From NCBI GenBank assembly GCA_031551135.1, contig JAVBOA010000006.1, positions 62,001 through 126,000 on the forward strand: DNA of 64,000 nt, read 5' to 3'. The notes below the pieces were generated by a model, which worked only from the letters and a program-made list of their open reading frames with translations, had not been told where the DNA came from and ran no database searches. Every line of letters starts with the position of its first letter. Positions within the stretch are counted from its first letter, which is position 1. Of the stretch, positions 1 to 7,560 are shown piece by piece. Origin of the DNA: JAITVM01 sp031551135 (GTDB lineage Bacteria; Bacillota; Clostridia; Lachnospirales; JAITVM01). A program made the translations under genes and the position numbers.

Positions 1-454
1 CAACTAAACAAGGTACGCCGCGCCCCTCTTGATATTGGGATCTAACGGTATGTCCCGGTCCTTTTGGAGCTATCATAAATACGTTTACATTTGGAGGAGG
101 CACTATTTGACCAAAATGAATATTAAAACCATGCGCGAACGCTAAGTATTTGCCCTCTGTAAGGTTTGGCTCAATGCTTTCTTTATAAAGCTTTGCTTGT
201 TTTTCATCGTTTATGAGAATCATGATAATATCGGCTTTTTTAGCGGCATTAAAGGCAGTATCAACTTTGAGCCCGGCTTCTTCCGCCAATTTCCAAGATT
301 TGCTTCCTTCATATAATCCAACTATAACTTCTACGCCGGATTCGTGAAGATTAAGCGCATGTGCGTGGCCTTGAGAGCCGTATCCGATAATCGCAACTAC
401 TTTGTTTTTCAATAATCCTAAATTACAATCTTCCTGATAAAATAATTTTGCCAT
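1..454 (-). CDS. ilvC: ketol-acid reductoisomerase, N-terminal part (gene runs off the window)
   Basis: The leftward reading frame opens at ATG 452-454 and is still open at base 1, so about 151 N-terminal residues are visible. It reads MAKLFYQEDCNLGLL, then the Rossmann motif GYGSQGHAHALNLHESG and later FAHGFNIHFG and MIAPKGPGHTVR. These are hallmarks of the NADPH-binding domain of ketol-acid reductoisomerase, the second common enzyme of valine and isoleucine synthesis. It follows ilvN by 5 bases, with GGAGGA at the end of ilvN as its ribosome binding site, so the two are co-transcribed. The call is firm; only the 3' part is missing. Confidence 0.96.
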   Translation of the reverse strand, partial: MAKLFYQEDCNLGLLKNKVVAIIGYGSQGHAHALNLHESGVEVIVGLYEGSKSWKLAEEAGLKVDTAFNAAKKADIIMILINDEKQAKLYKESIEPNLTEGKYLAFAHGFNIHFGQIVPPPNVNVFMIAPKGPGHTVRSQYQEGRGVPCLV

Positions 455-459
455 AAAAA

Positions 460-972
460 TTATTCCTCCAAATTATTATATTCTTTTATTAAATTTGTTC
501 CGCGCTGAAGTCCGGTAATTCCCGTTCTTACAAGTTCTTTAATGCCATACGGCTCCATAAGCTCTGTAAACGCAGATATTTTTGATTGATCGCCGGTCAT
601 CTCCACCGTCAGAGTTTCTGATGAAACATCGATAATATTAGCTCTGAAAATATCAACAATTCCTGCGATTTCCGGGCGTGTTTTAGAATTCGCGGAGACT
701 TTTATCAGCGCAATCTCTCTGAAAATAGCTTCATCCGGTAAAAGTTCAATCACTTTTACAGTATCGACCAATTTATCGACTTGTTTAGAAATCTGGTCAA
801 CAATACGGTCGTCACCTGTTGTCGCTATAGTAATTCGAGAAACTTTTGGGTCTTCGGTGGTTCCCACGCTTAGGCTGTCTATATTAAACCCTCTTCGAGA
901 AAAAAGCCCGGTGACTCTGCTTAAAACCCCCGAATGGTTTTCAACTAAAATCGAAAGCACATGCCTTTTCAT
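460..972 (-). CDS. ilvN: acetolactate synthase small (regulatory) subunit
   Basis: The 170-aa protein begins MKRHVLSILVENHSGVLSRV, the classic ACT-domain start of IlvN/IlvH, followed by the second domain (RFANIIDVSSETLTVEMTG region, about residues 108-128). It binds branched-chain amino acids, activates the catalytic IlvB subunit and confers feedback inhibition. The length is normal for the family. The start at 972 has GGAAGGTG upstream. The catalytic subunit ilvB is not adjacent on the upstream side, which is unusual because ilvBN are often paired; here ilvN heads the ilvNC transcript with its own promoter. Confidence 0.95.
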   Translation of the reverse strand: MKRHVLSILVENHSGVLSRVTGLFSRRGFNIDSLSVGTTEDPKVSRITIATTGDDRIVDQISKQVDKLVDTVKVIELLPDEAIFREIALIKVSANSKTRPEIAGIVDIFRANIIDVSSETLTVEMTGDQSKISAFTELMEPYGIKELVRTGITGLQRGTNLIKEYNNLEE

Positions 973-1000
973 AATTCACCTTCCTGAAGTTATTTGAAAA

Positions 1001-1036
1001 AAAACCTCGCTTAGCCAAAGCTAAAAACGAGGTTTT
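1001..1036 (-). terminator. hairpin with T-run in the ilvN leader (attenuator-like)
   Basis: Inverted repeat AAAACCTCG / CGAGGTTTT with an inner TTAGC/GCTAA stem. On the minus strand it is followed by a run of T's ending about 25 bases before the ilvN start. It lies downstream of the ilvN promoter, so it would terminate the ilvNC transcript unless bypassed. I see no T-box core or leader peptide in the short leader. It could alternatively be the terminator of xdhC read-through. Confidence 0.7.
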
Positions 1037-1065
1037 TGACCAGCAATTTAAGAAATATTGAACAA

Positions 1066-1094
1066 ATTTTATCAAAATACGCTCACTATGTCAA
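1066..1094 (-). promoter_or_regulatory. sigma-A-type promoter for ilvNC
   Basis: On the minus strand TTGACA (1089-1094) is separated by 17 bases from TAAAAT (1066-1071). It lies between xdhC and the ilv hairpin, so transcription would begin around 1060 and run through the hairpin into ilvN. Confidence 0.7.
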
Positions 1095-1171
1095 CATAAA
1101 GCAAGAAAATTTAAACAAAAATACACTATATTATACATAATGTCTAATCGTTAAAAAAGCATTTTTGTCAA

Positions 1172-1936
1172 TTAATGTTTACGCATATGGTTTAAATTTC
1201 CGTTATTTTTTATTTTCAGAATTTCCGCCATAACAGAAATTGCAATTTCTCCGGGCGTTCCGTCCGATATATCGATTCCTATCGGCGCATAAATTTGAGC
1301 AATCGTTTCTTCAGATACTCCTTCGGATTTCAACCGCTCAAGCAAAGTCTTTACTTTTGTTTTTGAACCAATCATCCCTAAATAAGCGTATTTTTTGTTT
1401 ATGCAATGTGACAAAGCGTCATAATCGTATTTATGCCCCGATGTGCAAATAATAATATAAGTGTTTTCATCAAATTCATATTTTTCCGGAATCTCAGAAA
1501 CATAATTAGCTTTTTCGAATAATGGTTTAAACTCTTCGCGGCTGTCGACAACCGTAATATTAAAAGCAGTGTTTTTGGCAATGCTATAAATACTTTGGGA
1601 AACATGTCCGCCGCCGAAAACTAATAATTTCTTGTCGTCGCCCAAAACAACGCCAAAGCCTTTTATGCCTCCGCCGCAAATCATTCCCTTTTCTTCCAGT
1701 TTGAAATCAAATTCGAAAGTCTTTTTGTTTTCCAGAATCGAATTTTTCGCTAATTGAATTATTAAATATTCTGTTGTTCCGCCGCCGACCGTTCCGCTGA
1801 TATTTCCGTTTTTATCAACAGCGATAACTTGTCCGGGCGTTCCGGGTGCGCCTGATGCTTTATCCGTGATTGTTACAAACGCAACCTTTTGCCCTGATTT
1901 TATTCTTTCCTCAATAAATTTTAAAGTTTTAAGCAT
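1172..1936 (-). CDS. XdhC/CoxI family molybdenum-hydroxylase maturation protein
   Basis: The 254-aa protein has the N-terminal XdhC/CoxI domain (GAPGTPGQVIAVDKNG, GTVGGG, then GMICGGG near residue 88) and a C-terminal XdhC Rossmann domain (LLVFGGGHVSQSIY near residue 105, MIGSKTK near residue 192). XdhC proteins bind and help sulfurate the molybdenum cofactor before insertion into xanthine-dehydrogenase-type enzymes. It starts 4 bases after yqeB with GGTGAG as ribosome binding site, so the three genes yqeC-yqeB-xdhC form one unit. No hydroxylase structural gene is in the window. Confidence 0.9.
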   Translation of the reverse strand: MLKTLKFIEERIKSGQKVAFVTITDKASGAPGTPGQVIAVDKNGNISGTVGGGTTEYLIIQLAKNSILENKKTFEFDFKLEEKGMICGGGIKGFGVVLGDDKKLLVFGGGHVSQSIYSIAKNTAFNITVVDSREEFKPLFEKANYVSEIPEKYEFDENTYIIICTSGHKYDYDALSHCINKKYAYLGMIGSKTKVKTLLERLKSEGVSEETIAQIYAPIGIDISDGTPGEIAISVMAEILKIKNNGNLNHMRKH

Positions 1937-1940
1937 ATTC

Positions 1941-2741
1941 TCACCTATCCAATTTTCTGCGCAAATATAAATACGCTTCCAAAGCCGAGCCGCCTAAACA
2001 TCTCGCCTTATCCGAAATTGTATTCCAATCAACATCTTTTCGAGGGTCAACGTCCGCAACTTTTAAGCCTTTTTTCACGTATAAATTTTCGCTGATCAAT
2101 CCTCGTAAAAGTCCGTCGAGCGGCGAAATTACTTCCGTATCTCCGACATAAAATAAAATTTCGCCTTTTGCTACGATATCGCCGATTTTTTTAACATGCC
2201 GAACGATTCCCGAATTCGGCGAATGTACGACTCTCTCTGCGGATTTTCCTGCAATATCACCGGGAATATTTGTATTCGGAAATGCCGCGCCGCTGAAAAT
2301 CAAACGCCCTAAATCATGACCTCGCATAGATTCTATCACTATGTCGACATCTTGTCCGGCAACAAATCCCGGCCCTATTGCGATTGTTATTCCTGCCATA
2401 GATTTATTTGTTCCTAAATTTTTTTTTGCTATGATTGCGTCAACAACCGCTGCCGGTTTCAATTCTTCAATGGATTTTCCGCTTTCATCAACGTAAATCG
2501 GAACTAAGTTTTGATTAAAACAATTATCAATTTCCGAAATGTCAGAAATTTTTACGGCTTCCAAATCTTCAACTTTGGCTTTATTTTCAAAAACCGCACT
2601 AGATAAAGCGACAGTCCGGCGGATTGTTGTAGGCCGCTCTGTTTCCAGAACCAATATTTTAAGCCCTGCTCTAAAAAATTTTTGTATAACACCCGTTGCC
2701 AAATCGCCGCCGCCGCGAATTATAATTAAATCTTTATTCAT
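1941..2741 (-). CDS. yqeB: selenium-dependent molybdenum hydroxylase accessory protein YqeB family
   Basis: The 266-aa product resembles the EF2563/YqeB family linked to selenium-dependent molybdenum hydroxylases. It has a glycine-rich start (DLIIIRGGGDLATG), VDAIIAKKN, a central AGQDVDIVIESMRGHDLGR segment and GVRH-like NSGIVRHVKKIGD. I chose ATG 2741, which has GAGGTGACT in front, over the more upstream alternative at 2783 lacking a ribosome site. The start codon lies inside the last codons of yqeC (8-base overlap), suggesting translational coupling. Known distribution ties this family to labile-selenium cofactor maturation; exact chemistry is not settled. Confidence 0.87.
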   Translation of the reverse strand: MNKDLIIIRGGGDLATGVIQKFFRAGLKILVLETERPTTIRRTVALSSAVFENKAKVEDLEAVKISDISEIDNCFNQNLVPIYVDESGKSIEELKPAAVVDAIIAKKNLGTNKSMAGITIAIGPGFVAGQDVDIVIESMRGHDLGRLIFSGAAFPNTNIPGDIAGKSAERVVHSPNSGIVRHVKKIGDIVAKGEILFYVGDTEVISPLDGLLRGLISENLYVKKGLKVADVDPRKDVDWNTISDKARCLGGSALEAYLYLRRKLDR

Positions 2742-3471
2742 AGTCACCTCTATATAATTCAATCCATTTTTTTTGTTTCGCACTTCCGGATAAAATTAAA
2801 TCTATTTTAATTCCGTCGTCCAAAATATATTTCTTTAATTTTTGGGCATTATTAAATTCTTCCAATTCTTCAATTTGATTGATTATCAAAATTCGTTTTC
2901 CGACGCTGTTTTTAAACATTCCGAAATCGCCGCTCACCATTTTGGAAATATCCTTAATACTGACTTTTGAATTTAAATCCGCACATGTATTTTTTATAAA
3001 ATAATTCACACGGTGAACATTTTCCTCCGAAACCGTTTCTCCCAGACCATTTAAAGTGATAACGCCGATTGTGTGCGTTGTGTTTTTATAAATAACCGGT
3101 TCGTACTCATTCCAGCCTTTCAGCGGAAGCCCTTTCGAGCCGTCGGCCTCGATAAGCGAAATATCATAGCGCTGAATTATCTTATCCAATGTATGAAACG
3201 AAAGGGATTTTAGTTTTCGGGGATTTTCATCCTGATTCCCAAGAATATTTACTCCTCTGTGTTCTATGTATTCAAAAGCATTGCGGTCACCTAAAATTAA
3301 ATCAATATCAGTCGGCTTAAAAATTTTTGTGGATGTTGTCAATAATACTTTTTTATGCAAATTTTCTTCAGCAATCAAAAACATAATGCTGGTTTTCCCG
3401 CCTGCTCCAACAATGGATAATACAGCTTTTTCACGTATATTCAAAATTTTACTTAAACTTGTATTGTACAT
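2734..3471 (-). CDS. yqeC: selenium-dependent hydroxylase accessory protein YqeC (P-loop)
   Basis: The 245-aa protein carries an early nucleotide-binding loop GAGGKTSIMF (about residues 22-31), the LLTTSTKIF strand, and LIEADGSKGLPLKGWNEYEP, characteristic of the putative selenium-dependent hydroxylase accessory protein YqeC. It is the first gene of the yqeC-yqeB-xdhC unit. The ribosome binding site before ATG 3471 is weak (AAAGCGG). Function is assigned by family and context. Confidence 0.86.
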   Translation of the reverse strand: MYNTSLSKILNIREKAVLSIVGAGGKTSIMFLIAEENLHKKVLLTTSTKIFKPTDIDLILGDRNAFEYIEHRGVNILGNQDENPRKLKSLSFHTLDKIIQRYDISLIEADGSKGLPLKGWNEYEPVIYKNTTHTIGVITLNGLGETVSEENVHRVNYFIKNTCADLNSKVSIKDISKMVSGDFGMFKNSVGKRILIINQIEELEEFNNAQKLKKYILDDGIKIDLILSGSAKQKKWIELYRGDYE

Positions 3472-3572
3472 TAGTCAACCGCTTTCATTTGTATTAACAT
3501 TCTACTATACTATACTAAATATTAAATTCTATTTCGAGTCAAAAATCAAGTAAATTTTGTAATTTCAGTGCA

Positions 3573-3591
3573 GGCAGACACAAGGTCTGCC
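3573..3591. other. perfect 7-bp hairpin between maeB and yqeC
   Basis: GGCAGAC-acaag-GTCTGCC lies 32 bases beyond the maeB stop. Neither strand has a following T-run, so a rho-independent terminator is not clear. It is the only obvious candidate for ending the maeB transcript. Confidence 0.4.
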
Positions 3592-3622
3592 CATAATTTA
3601 TAGTATTTCTATATTATATTTA

Positions 3623-4795
3623 TTATTTTCTTGCAACATTGGTTTTTATTGCCGCTTCGGAAACTTTTTTTGCTACGCAAATACAAACATCTTTATTAAA
3701 CGGACTCGGAATAATATAATCTTCTTTTAATTCGCTTTCGTCAATCATTTCCGCTAGGCCTATGGCCGCGGCGATTTTCATTTCATTATTAATATCAGAA
3801 GCCCGTACATCCAAAGCACCTCTAAACACTCCCGGAAAAGCCAAGACATTATTGATTTGGTTAGGAAAATCCGAGCGTCCTGTCCCTACGATTCTTGCAC
3901 CGCCCTCAAAAGCTAAATCCGGCATAATTTCCGGCACCGGATTCGACATTGCAAAAACTATCGCATCTTTGTTCATGGATTCTATCATTTCTTTTGTAAC
4001 AATTCCCGGCCCCGAAACCCCTATAAAAATATCACTGTTTTTAAGAATTTCGGCAAGCGAACCGCTTTCGTTGTTGGGATTTGTAATTTCTGCTATATTT
4101 TTGTAAACAGCATTATCGTATTCAACACCGCGGACTAAAGCACCTTTTCTGTCGTAAACAATAATATTTTTATAGCCGAAATCCAAAAGCAATTTCGAAA
4201 TCGCAGAACCGGCAGAACCGGCACCGGAGATTATCACTTTAACCTTTTCGGGCTGTTTTTTAACGATTTTCATTGCATTAATCAAAGCCGCCAAAGTTAC
4301 GATAGCCGTACCGTGTTGGTCGTCATGAAAAATCGGAATATCACATTCTTCTTTTAAACGTTTTTCTATTTCAATGCATCTCGGAGAAGAAATATCTTCA
4401 AGATTTATACCGCCGAAGCTTTTTGAAATAAGCTTAATTGTATTTACAATTTCGTCCGTATCTTTCGAATCAATACAAATCGGGAAAGCATCAACATCGC
4501 CAAATTCTTTAAAAAGAACGCACTTTCCTTCCATCACAGGCATTCCGGCTTCCGGTCCGATATCTCCAAGCCCTAGCACAGCCGTTCCGTCGGTAATTAC
4601 CGCCACAAGATTCGAACGCCTTGTATATACATAAGATAAATCAGTATCTTTTTGAATCTCCAAACAAGGCTCTGCAACGCCCGGGGTATACGCAATCGAT
4701 AATTCTTCAGCGTTTTCAACTTTTGCCCTGCTTTTTATTTCTAATTTTCCTTTCCAGTCTTTATGCGCTTTAAGTGCTTTTTCTGAAAAATTCAT
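3623..4795 (-). CDS. maeB: NAD(P)-dependent malic enzyme (oxaloacetate-decarboxylating)
   Basis: The 390-aa short-form malic enzyme converts malate to pyruvate and CO2. Visible motifs include AYTPGVAEPC, SNLVAVITDGTAVLGLGDIG, PIFHDDQHGTAIV (metal/malate site) and the dinucleotide-binding GAGSAGSAISKLL. Lacking the phosphotransacetylase-like C-terminal domain of proteobacterial MaeB, it resembles the Bacillus YtsJ size class. ATG 4795 is preceded by GGAGGA; the in-frame TTG at 4810 lies on top of that ribosome site and is rejected. A family A repeat ends 18 bases upstream of the start. Confidence 0.94.
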   Translation of the reverse strand: MNFSEKALKAHKDWKGKLEIKSRAKVENAEELSIAYTPGVAEPCLEIQKDTDLSYVYTRRSNLVAVITDGTAVLGLGDIGPEAGMPVMEGKCVLFKEFGDVDAFPICIDSKDTDEIVNTIKLISKSFGGINLEDISSPRCIEIEKRLKEECDIPIFHDDQHGTAIVTLAALINAMKIVKKQPEKVKVIISGAGSAGSAISKLLLDFGYKNIIVYDRKGALVRGVEYDNAVYKNIAEITNPNNESGSLAEILKNSDIFIGVSGPGIVTKEMIESMNKDAIVFAMSNPVPEIMPDLAFEGGARIVGTGRSDFPNQINNVLAFPGVFRGALDVRASDINNEMKIAAAIGLAEMIDESELKEDYIIPSPFNKDVCICVAKKVSEAAIKTNVARK

Positions 4796-4813
4796 TAATT
4801 TGTCCTCCAATTA

Positions 4814-4925
4814 ATACTATTTTCATTTTGATAGTAGAAAAAAATTTTTCACAGCGGAGCGTTTCGCGCAATGTTTCTAGCGCGAAGTGAAGTATTTTTT
4901 CTATTCTTTATATTGAAAATAGTAT
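4814..4925. repeat. family A palindromic repeat, copy 1 (112 bp)
   Basis: Ends are ATACTATTTTCA and TGAAAATAGTAT. The centre holds CAGCGGAGCG and the hairpin TTTCGCGC / GCGCGAAG. It lies between maeB and its presumed upstream promoter, in the maeB leader. Confidence 0.9.
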
Positions 4926-4974
4926 AATAATCATACTATATCCATTTTTATTTATATAAACGATAAAGTCAAGA

Positions 4975-5019
4975 AAAATAAAAAAATGCAAAGATTTGGA
5001 TTTACCATTTCTTTGCATA
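4975..5019 (-). terminator. rho-independent terminator after the 51-aa gene
   Basis: Stem ATGCAAAG (4986-4993) / CTTTGCAT (5011-5018). On the minus strand it is followed by a run of seven T's. It ends the leftward transcript that carries the tup-moe-chrA genes and the 51-aa gene, or the 51-aa gene alone. Confidence 0.75.
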
Positions 5020-5021
5020 TA

Positions 5022-5061
5022 ATACTATTTTCATTTTGATAAGTAGAAAAAAATATTTCTA
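5022..5061. repeat. family A half element (fragment)
   Basis: The left arm of a family A repeat (ATACTATTTTCATTTTGATA then AGTAGAAAAAAATATTTC) is present without the centre and right arm. It lies just beyond the stop codon of the 51-aa gene. Confidence 0.75.
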
Positions 5062-5064
5062 TAA

Positions 5065-5220
5065 TTAATCAATTCTATTTGCTTTTTTGCTTGAATTTTT
5101 TGCTTTGCCCTGAATCTCCGGAACAGGTTCAACATCATTTTTTTCTATGTGAGTTTTATGATTGCTCTCTGTTCCATGAGGTTCTTTCGGGTCTGGTCTG
5201 CGCATTCCTGCTTTAGCCAT
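5065..5220 (-). CDS. small hydrophilic protein, 51 aa, unknown function
   Basis: A complete frame begins at ATG 5220 with GAGGTGATATT as a good ribosome binding site and ends in TAA at 5065. The product begins MAKAGMRRPDPKEPHGTESN, is rich in Lys, Asn and charged residues, and has no membrane segment or signal. A PDPKEPHGTESN-type motif looks familiar from small conserved clostridial proteins, but I cannot name a function. It lies downstream of chrA, separated by a family B repeat, and has its own terminator. The good ribosome site and lack of a competing frame support it as a real gene. Confidence 0.7.
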   Translation of the reverse strand: MAKAGMRRPDPKEPHGTESNHKTHIEKNDVEPVPEIQGKAKNSSKKANRID

Positions 5221-5262
5221 AATATCACCTCAAATATATTATGCTCAGTTTTTTTTTAAATT

Positions 5263-5354
5263 ATGCTGACGACCTAAAACAAAGTTCACACCAATTCCTC
5301 CCAACTTACCTAACCGCGCGGAATGGGTGTAAAAATCTAGTCGTTCGTCAGTAT
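5263..5354. repeat. family B inverted repeat element, copy 1
   Basis: Reverse-oriented relative to copy 2. It has CGTTCGTCAGTAT at its right end and GCTGACGACC at its left, with internal TTCACACC..GGTGTAAA complementarity. It fills the gap between chrA and the 51-aa gene and abuts the chrA stop. Confidence 0.85.
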
Positions 5355-5355
5355 A

Positions 5356-6828
5356 TTATAAAATCAGCATTGCAAAAATCGAAACAGCTCCCGAAATAAG
5401 AATGATAATTAAATCATTCAATTTTAAAAATTTATGTAAACAATAAACCGTAAATAGAATTCCGACAATTACTACTAAAGAAAGATAATTTGATATTCCC
5501 GCTGTTATAGAAATTTTTATCATTTCGGAAAGCATAGAAATCATTGTCGTTATTAGCATTCCGCAAATTACGGGCAAAATCCAAGTTTTAAGCGATATAA
5601 AAACCTTTATTTCGGAAAAAGCTTTATAAACTAATTCAACCAAAAAATATGAAATGCAGGAAAAGCCTATTCCTATAGTAAATCCTAATATCGCCAAAAT
5701 ATACGCCGCTCCGATTGAATTTATTTTTCCGGCACCAAAAGAATATCCTATACAGGATAAAAGTTTGACCAAAATCGGCCCGGGCAGAGCATTTGTAATC
5801 GGCAGCATTTGGCTATAGAAAACATCAGAAGAAACAAAACCGCCGTCCACAAATAATCCGTGCGCTACGGTTAAATATGCTTCGCCACCGCCAAAAGAAG
5901 TAACTGTAGAGATTATGCCGAATTTCAAATAATCTATTATTTCACTGCCGAACAAAATGTAAGCGATTGCGGCAAAAATCAATATAGCGGCGAGAAAATA
6001 TGAACAAACTATGAGAGTGCCTTTAATATCAATTTTATTTGTACTTCTTTTTTCACTCTTTGCGTCTAAATATGTAAATACAACACAAAGCAAAAGCATT
6101 GTATACATAATAATATTTTTCATCAGCGGAAAACTAAAACCTGTTCCCTTTCCCGAAAGAAGCACAAAAAAGACCGAGATTATTACACAAAGCGAAATTC
6201 GTATATATTTTAAAATCGAGTTTTTGTATTTTGAAAAATCCCCGACTGTGAATATTATAAAAAACACTAACAGTAAAAGGTCGATTGTTGATATATCCAA
6301 AAATGCTTTTCCCAATGAATCCTGCGGAATATTTGCAAATATTTCATAAATTAACGCACGTATTTCTTTTCCGCATGTCAAAAAAGCTGAAGCCAGCATA
6401 ATTATAATTTTATAATTTCTTTCGGTTTTGGAAGTATTCAGAACTTTAAGAATATAATGTACAAGCAAAAAAATAATAAACGCAGAAATCCCGATTGAAG
6501 CATATTCAATTAAAAGCAAGCCTTGTTTATCCATCGTCGCTATCAAAGATAAAAGAATTACCGAAATAAAAACTCCCGGAAATGCCAAGGTATAGGCGGA
6601 TAAGAGCGAAAACAAAGCTCCTGAATGTTCTTTTCCGATAGCGGCGCTTAATTTTACCGGTAAAGCACCCGGTGTAATATTTGCAATTATTGTTTCCTCT
6701 GTGTATTTTTCCGACGAAACAAAGTTTTTATCTATAACAGCCTCCTTTTCAATAACCGGAATCAGCGCACTGCCACCGCCAAAACCAATTAAACCGATTT
6801 TTAAAAATGTTTTAATTAATTCAAACAT
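5356..6828 (-). CDS. chrA: chromate (CHR) family ion transporter, two-domain
   Basis: The 490-aa integral membrane protein has two homologous CHR halves. The first has GFGGGSALIPVIEKE (about residues 16-30) and ITPGALPVKL. The second has TSFGGGEAYLTVA (about residue 316) and NALPGPILVKL, as in full-length ChrA. Family members transport chromate or other oxyanions. It is the last gene of the tungstate/molybdopterin operon (34 bases after moeB), so a role in oxyanion movement such as tungstate or molybdate balance is plausible, but this is inference. ATG 6828 has AGGAGAAAG upstream. Confidence 0.88.
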   Translation of the reverse strand: MFELIKTFLKIGLIGFGGGSALIPVIEKEAVIDKNFVSSEKYTEETIIANITPGALPVKLSAAIGKEHSGALFSLLSAYTLAFPGVFISVILLSLIATMDKQGLLLIEYASIGISAFIIFLLVHYILKVLNTSKTERNYKIIIMLASAFLTCGKEIRALIYEIFANIPQDSLGKAFLDISTIDLLLLVFFIIFTVGDFSKYKNSILKYIRISLCVIISVFFVLLSGKGTGFSFPLMKNIIMYTMLLLCVVFTYLDAKSEKRSTNKIDIKGTLIVCSYFLAAILIFAAIAYILFGSEIIDYLKFGIISTVTSFGGGEAYLTVAHGLFVDGGFVSSDVFYSQMLPITNALPGPILVKLLSCIGYSFGAGKINSIGAAYILAILGFTIGIGFSCISYFLVELVYKAFSEIKVFISLKTWILPVICGMLITTMISMLSEMIKISITAGISNYLSLVVIVGILFTVYCLHKFLKLNDLIIILISGAVSIFAMLIL

Positions 6829-6862
6829 ATCTTTCTCCTATTTCAATTTTATAGCACTATAC

Positions 6863-7546
6863 TCAAATTTCGATAATAAAAATCTCGTTATTCAGCAAAT
6901 CAATCCGCATAATCGATTTATCCAGAATATTGCCGCGATTCAGCAGTAATTTAATTGCTTCCGAAGTTTCAAACGCAGAAACCGCCTGCACCGTAAAAGG
7001 CAGATTGCCCTGCGAACTGTCAATATAATCATCTTCCAGATTTCCGTATATTTTTTCGAAAAGATTCGAATCCGGCATAAAAACAGCAATTTGCCCGTAA
7101 AAACCCCGGACTGCGCCATGCACTACCGGAATCGAAAGTTTTCTGCATATCTGGACAATAATTCTTCTGGTTTTAATATTATCGAGTGCGTCAATCACTA
7201 AATCATTTCCGGAAATTATTTTTTCGGCATTATTTTCGTCTATTCTTTCATAAACAGGATTTACAATTACGTCAGAATTTACCTCTTTAATTCTCTCGGC
7301 AGCGGCATAAGCTTTCGGCAAACCGATTTTTTTTTCTGTGCAAAATAATTGCCGGTTTAAATTTGATTCTTCGAAAACGTCTCCGTCTGCAATTGTAAGA
7401 TTCAACACGCCTATTCTTGCAAGTGTTTCGGCAATATATCCGCCCAATCCGCCTGCGCCGATTATGCAGATTTTTTTTCCATGAAGAATCCTCATATCTT
7501 CCGAAGACAGAGAATTATAATTTCTGGCATATCTGTTTTCAAACAT
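6863..7546 (-). CDS. ThiF/MoeB/HesA family E1-like adenylyltransferase
   Basis: The 227-aa protein shows the E1 fold: GAGGLGGYIAETLARIG (about residues 31-47), ADGDVFEESNLNRQLF and VIDALDNIKTRR. It should adenylate the C-terminal Gly-Gly of a MoaD-type sulfur carrier. It lacks the CxxC pairs that bind zinc in E. coli MoeB and no cysteine sits in the usual catalytic loop, as in several ThiF-type proteins near tungsten enzymes. The MoaD-like partner is encoded in the divergent aor operon (15759-15977). Confidence 0.88.
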   Translation of the reverse strand: MFENRYARNYNSLSSEDMRILHGKKICIIGAGGLGGYIAETLARIGVLNLTIADGDVFEESNLNRQLFCTEKKIGLPKAYAAAERIKEVNSDVIVNPVYERIDENNAEKIISGNDLVIDALDNIKTRRIIVQICRKLSIPVVHGAVRGFYGQIAVFMPDSNLFEKIYGNLEDDYIDSSQGNLPFTVQAVSAFETSEAIKLLLNRGNILDKSIMRIDLLNNEIFIIEI

Positions 7547-7560
7547 ATAATCAACTGCCT

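Noticed and set aside
975..1065. T-box riboswitch before ilvN
   Set aside because: The leader is far too short and lacks a T-box core and specifier loop.
4926..4975. Promoter for maeB (TTGACT about 4965-4970 on the minus strand)
   Set aside because: No convincing -10 hexamer at 16-18 bases; kept only as a possibility.
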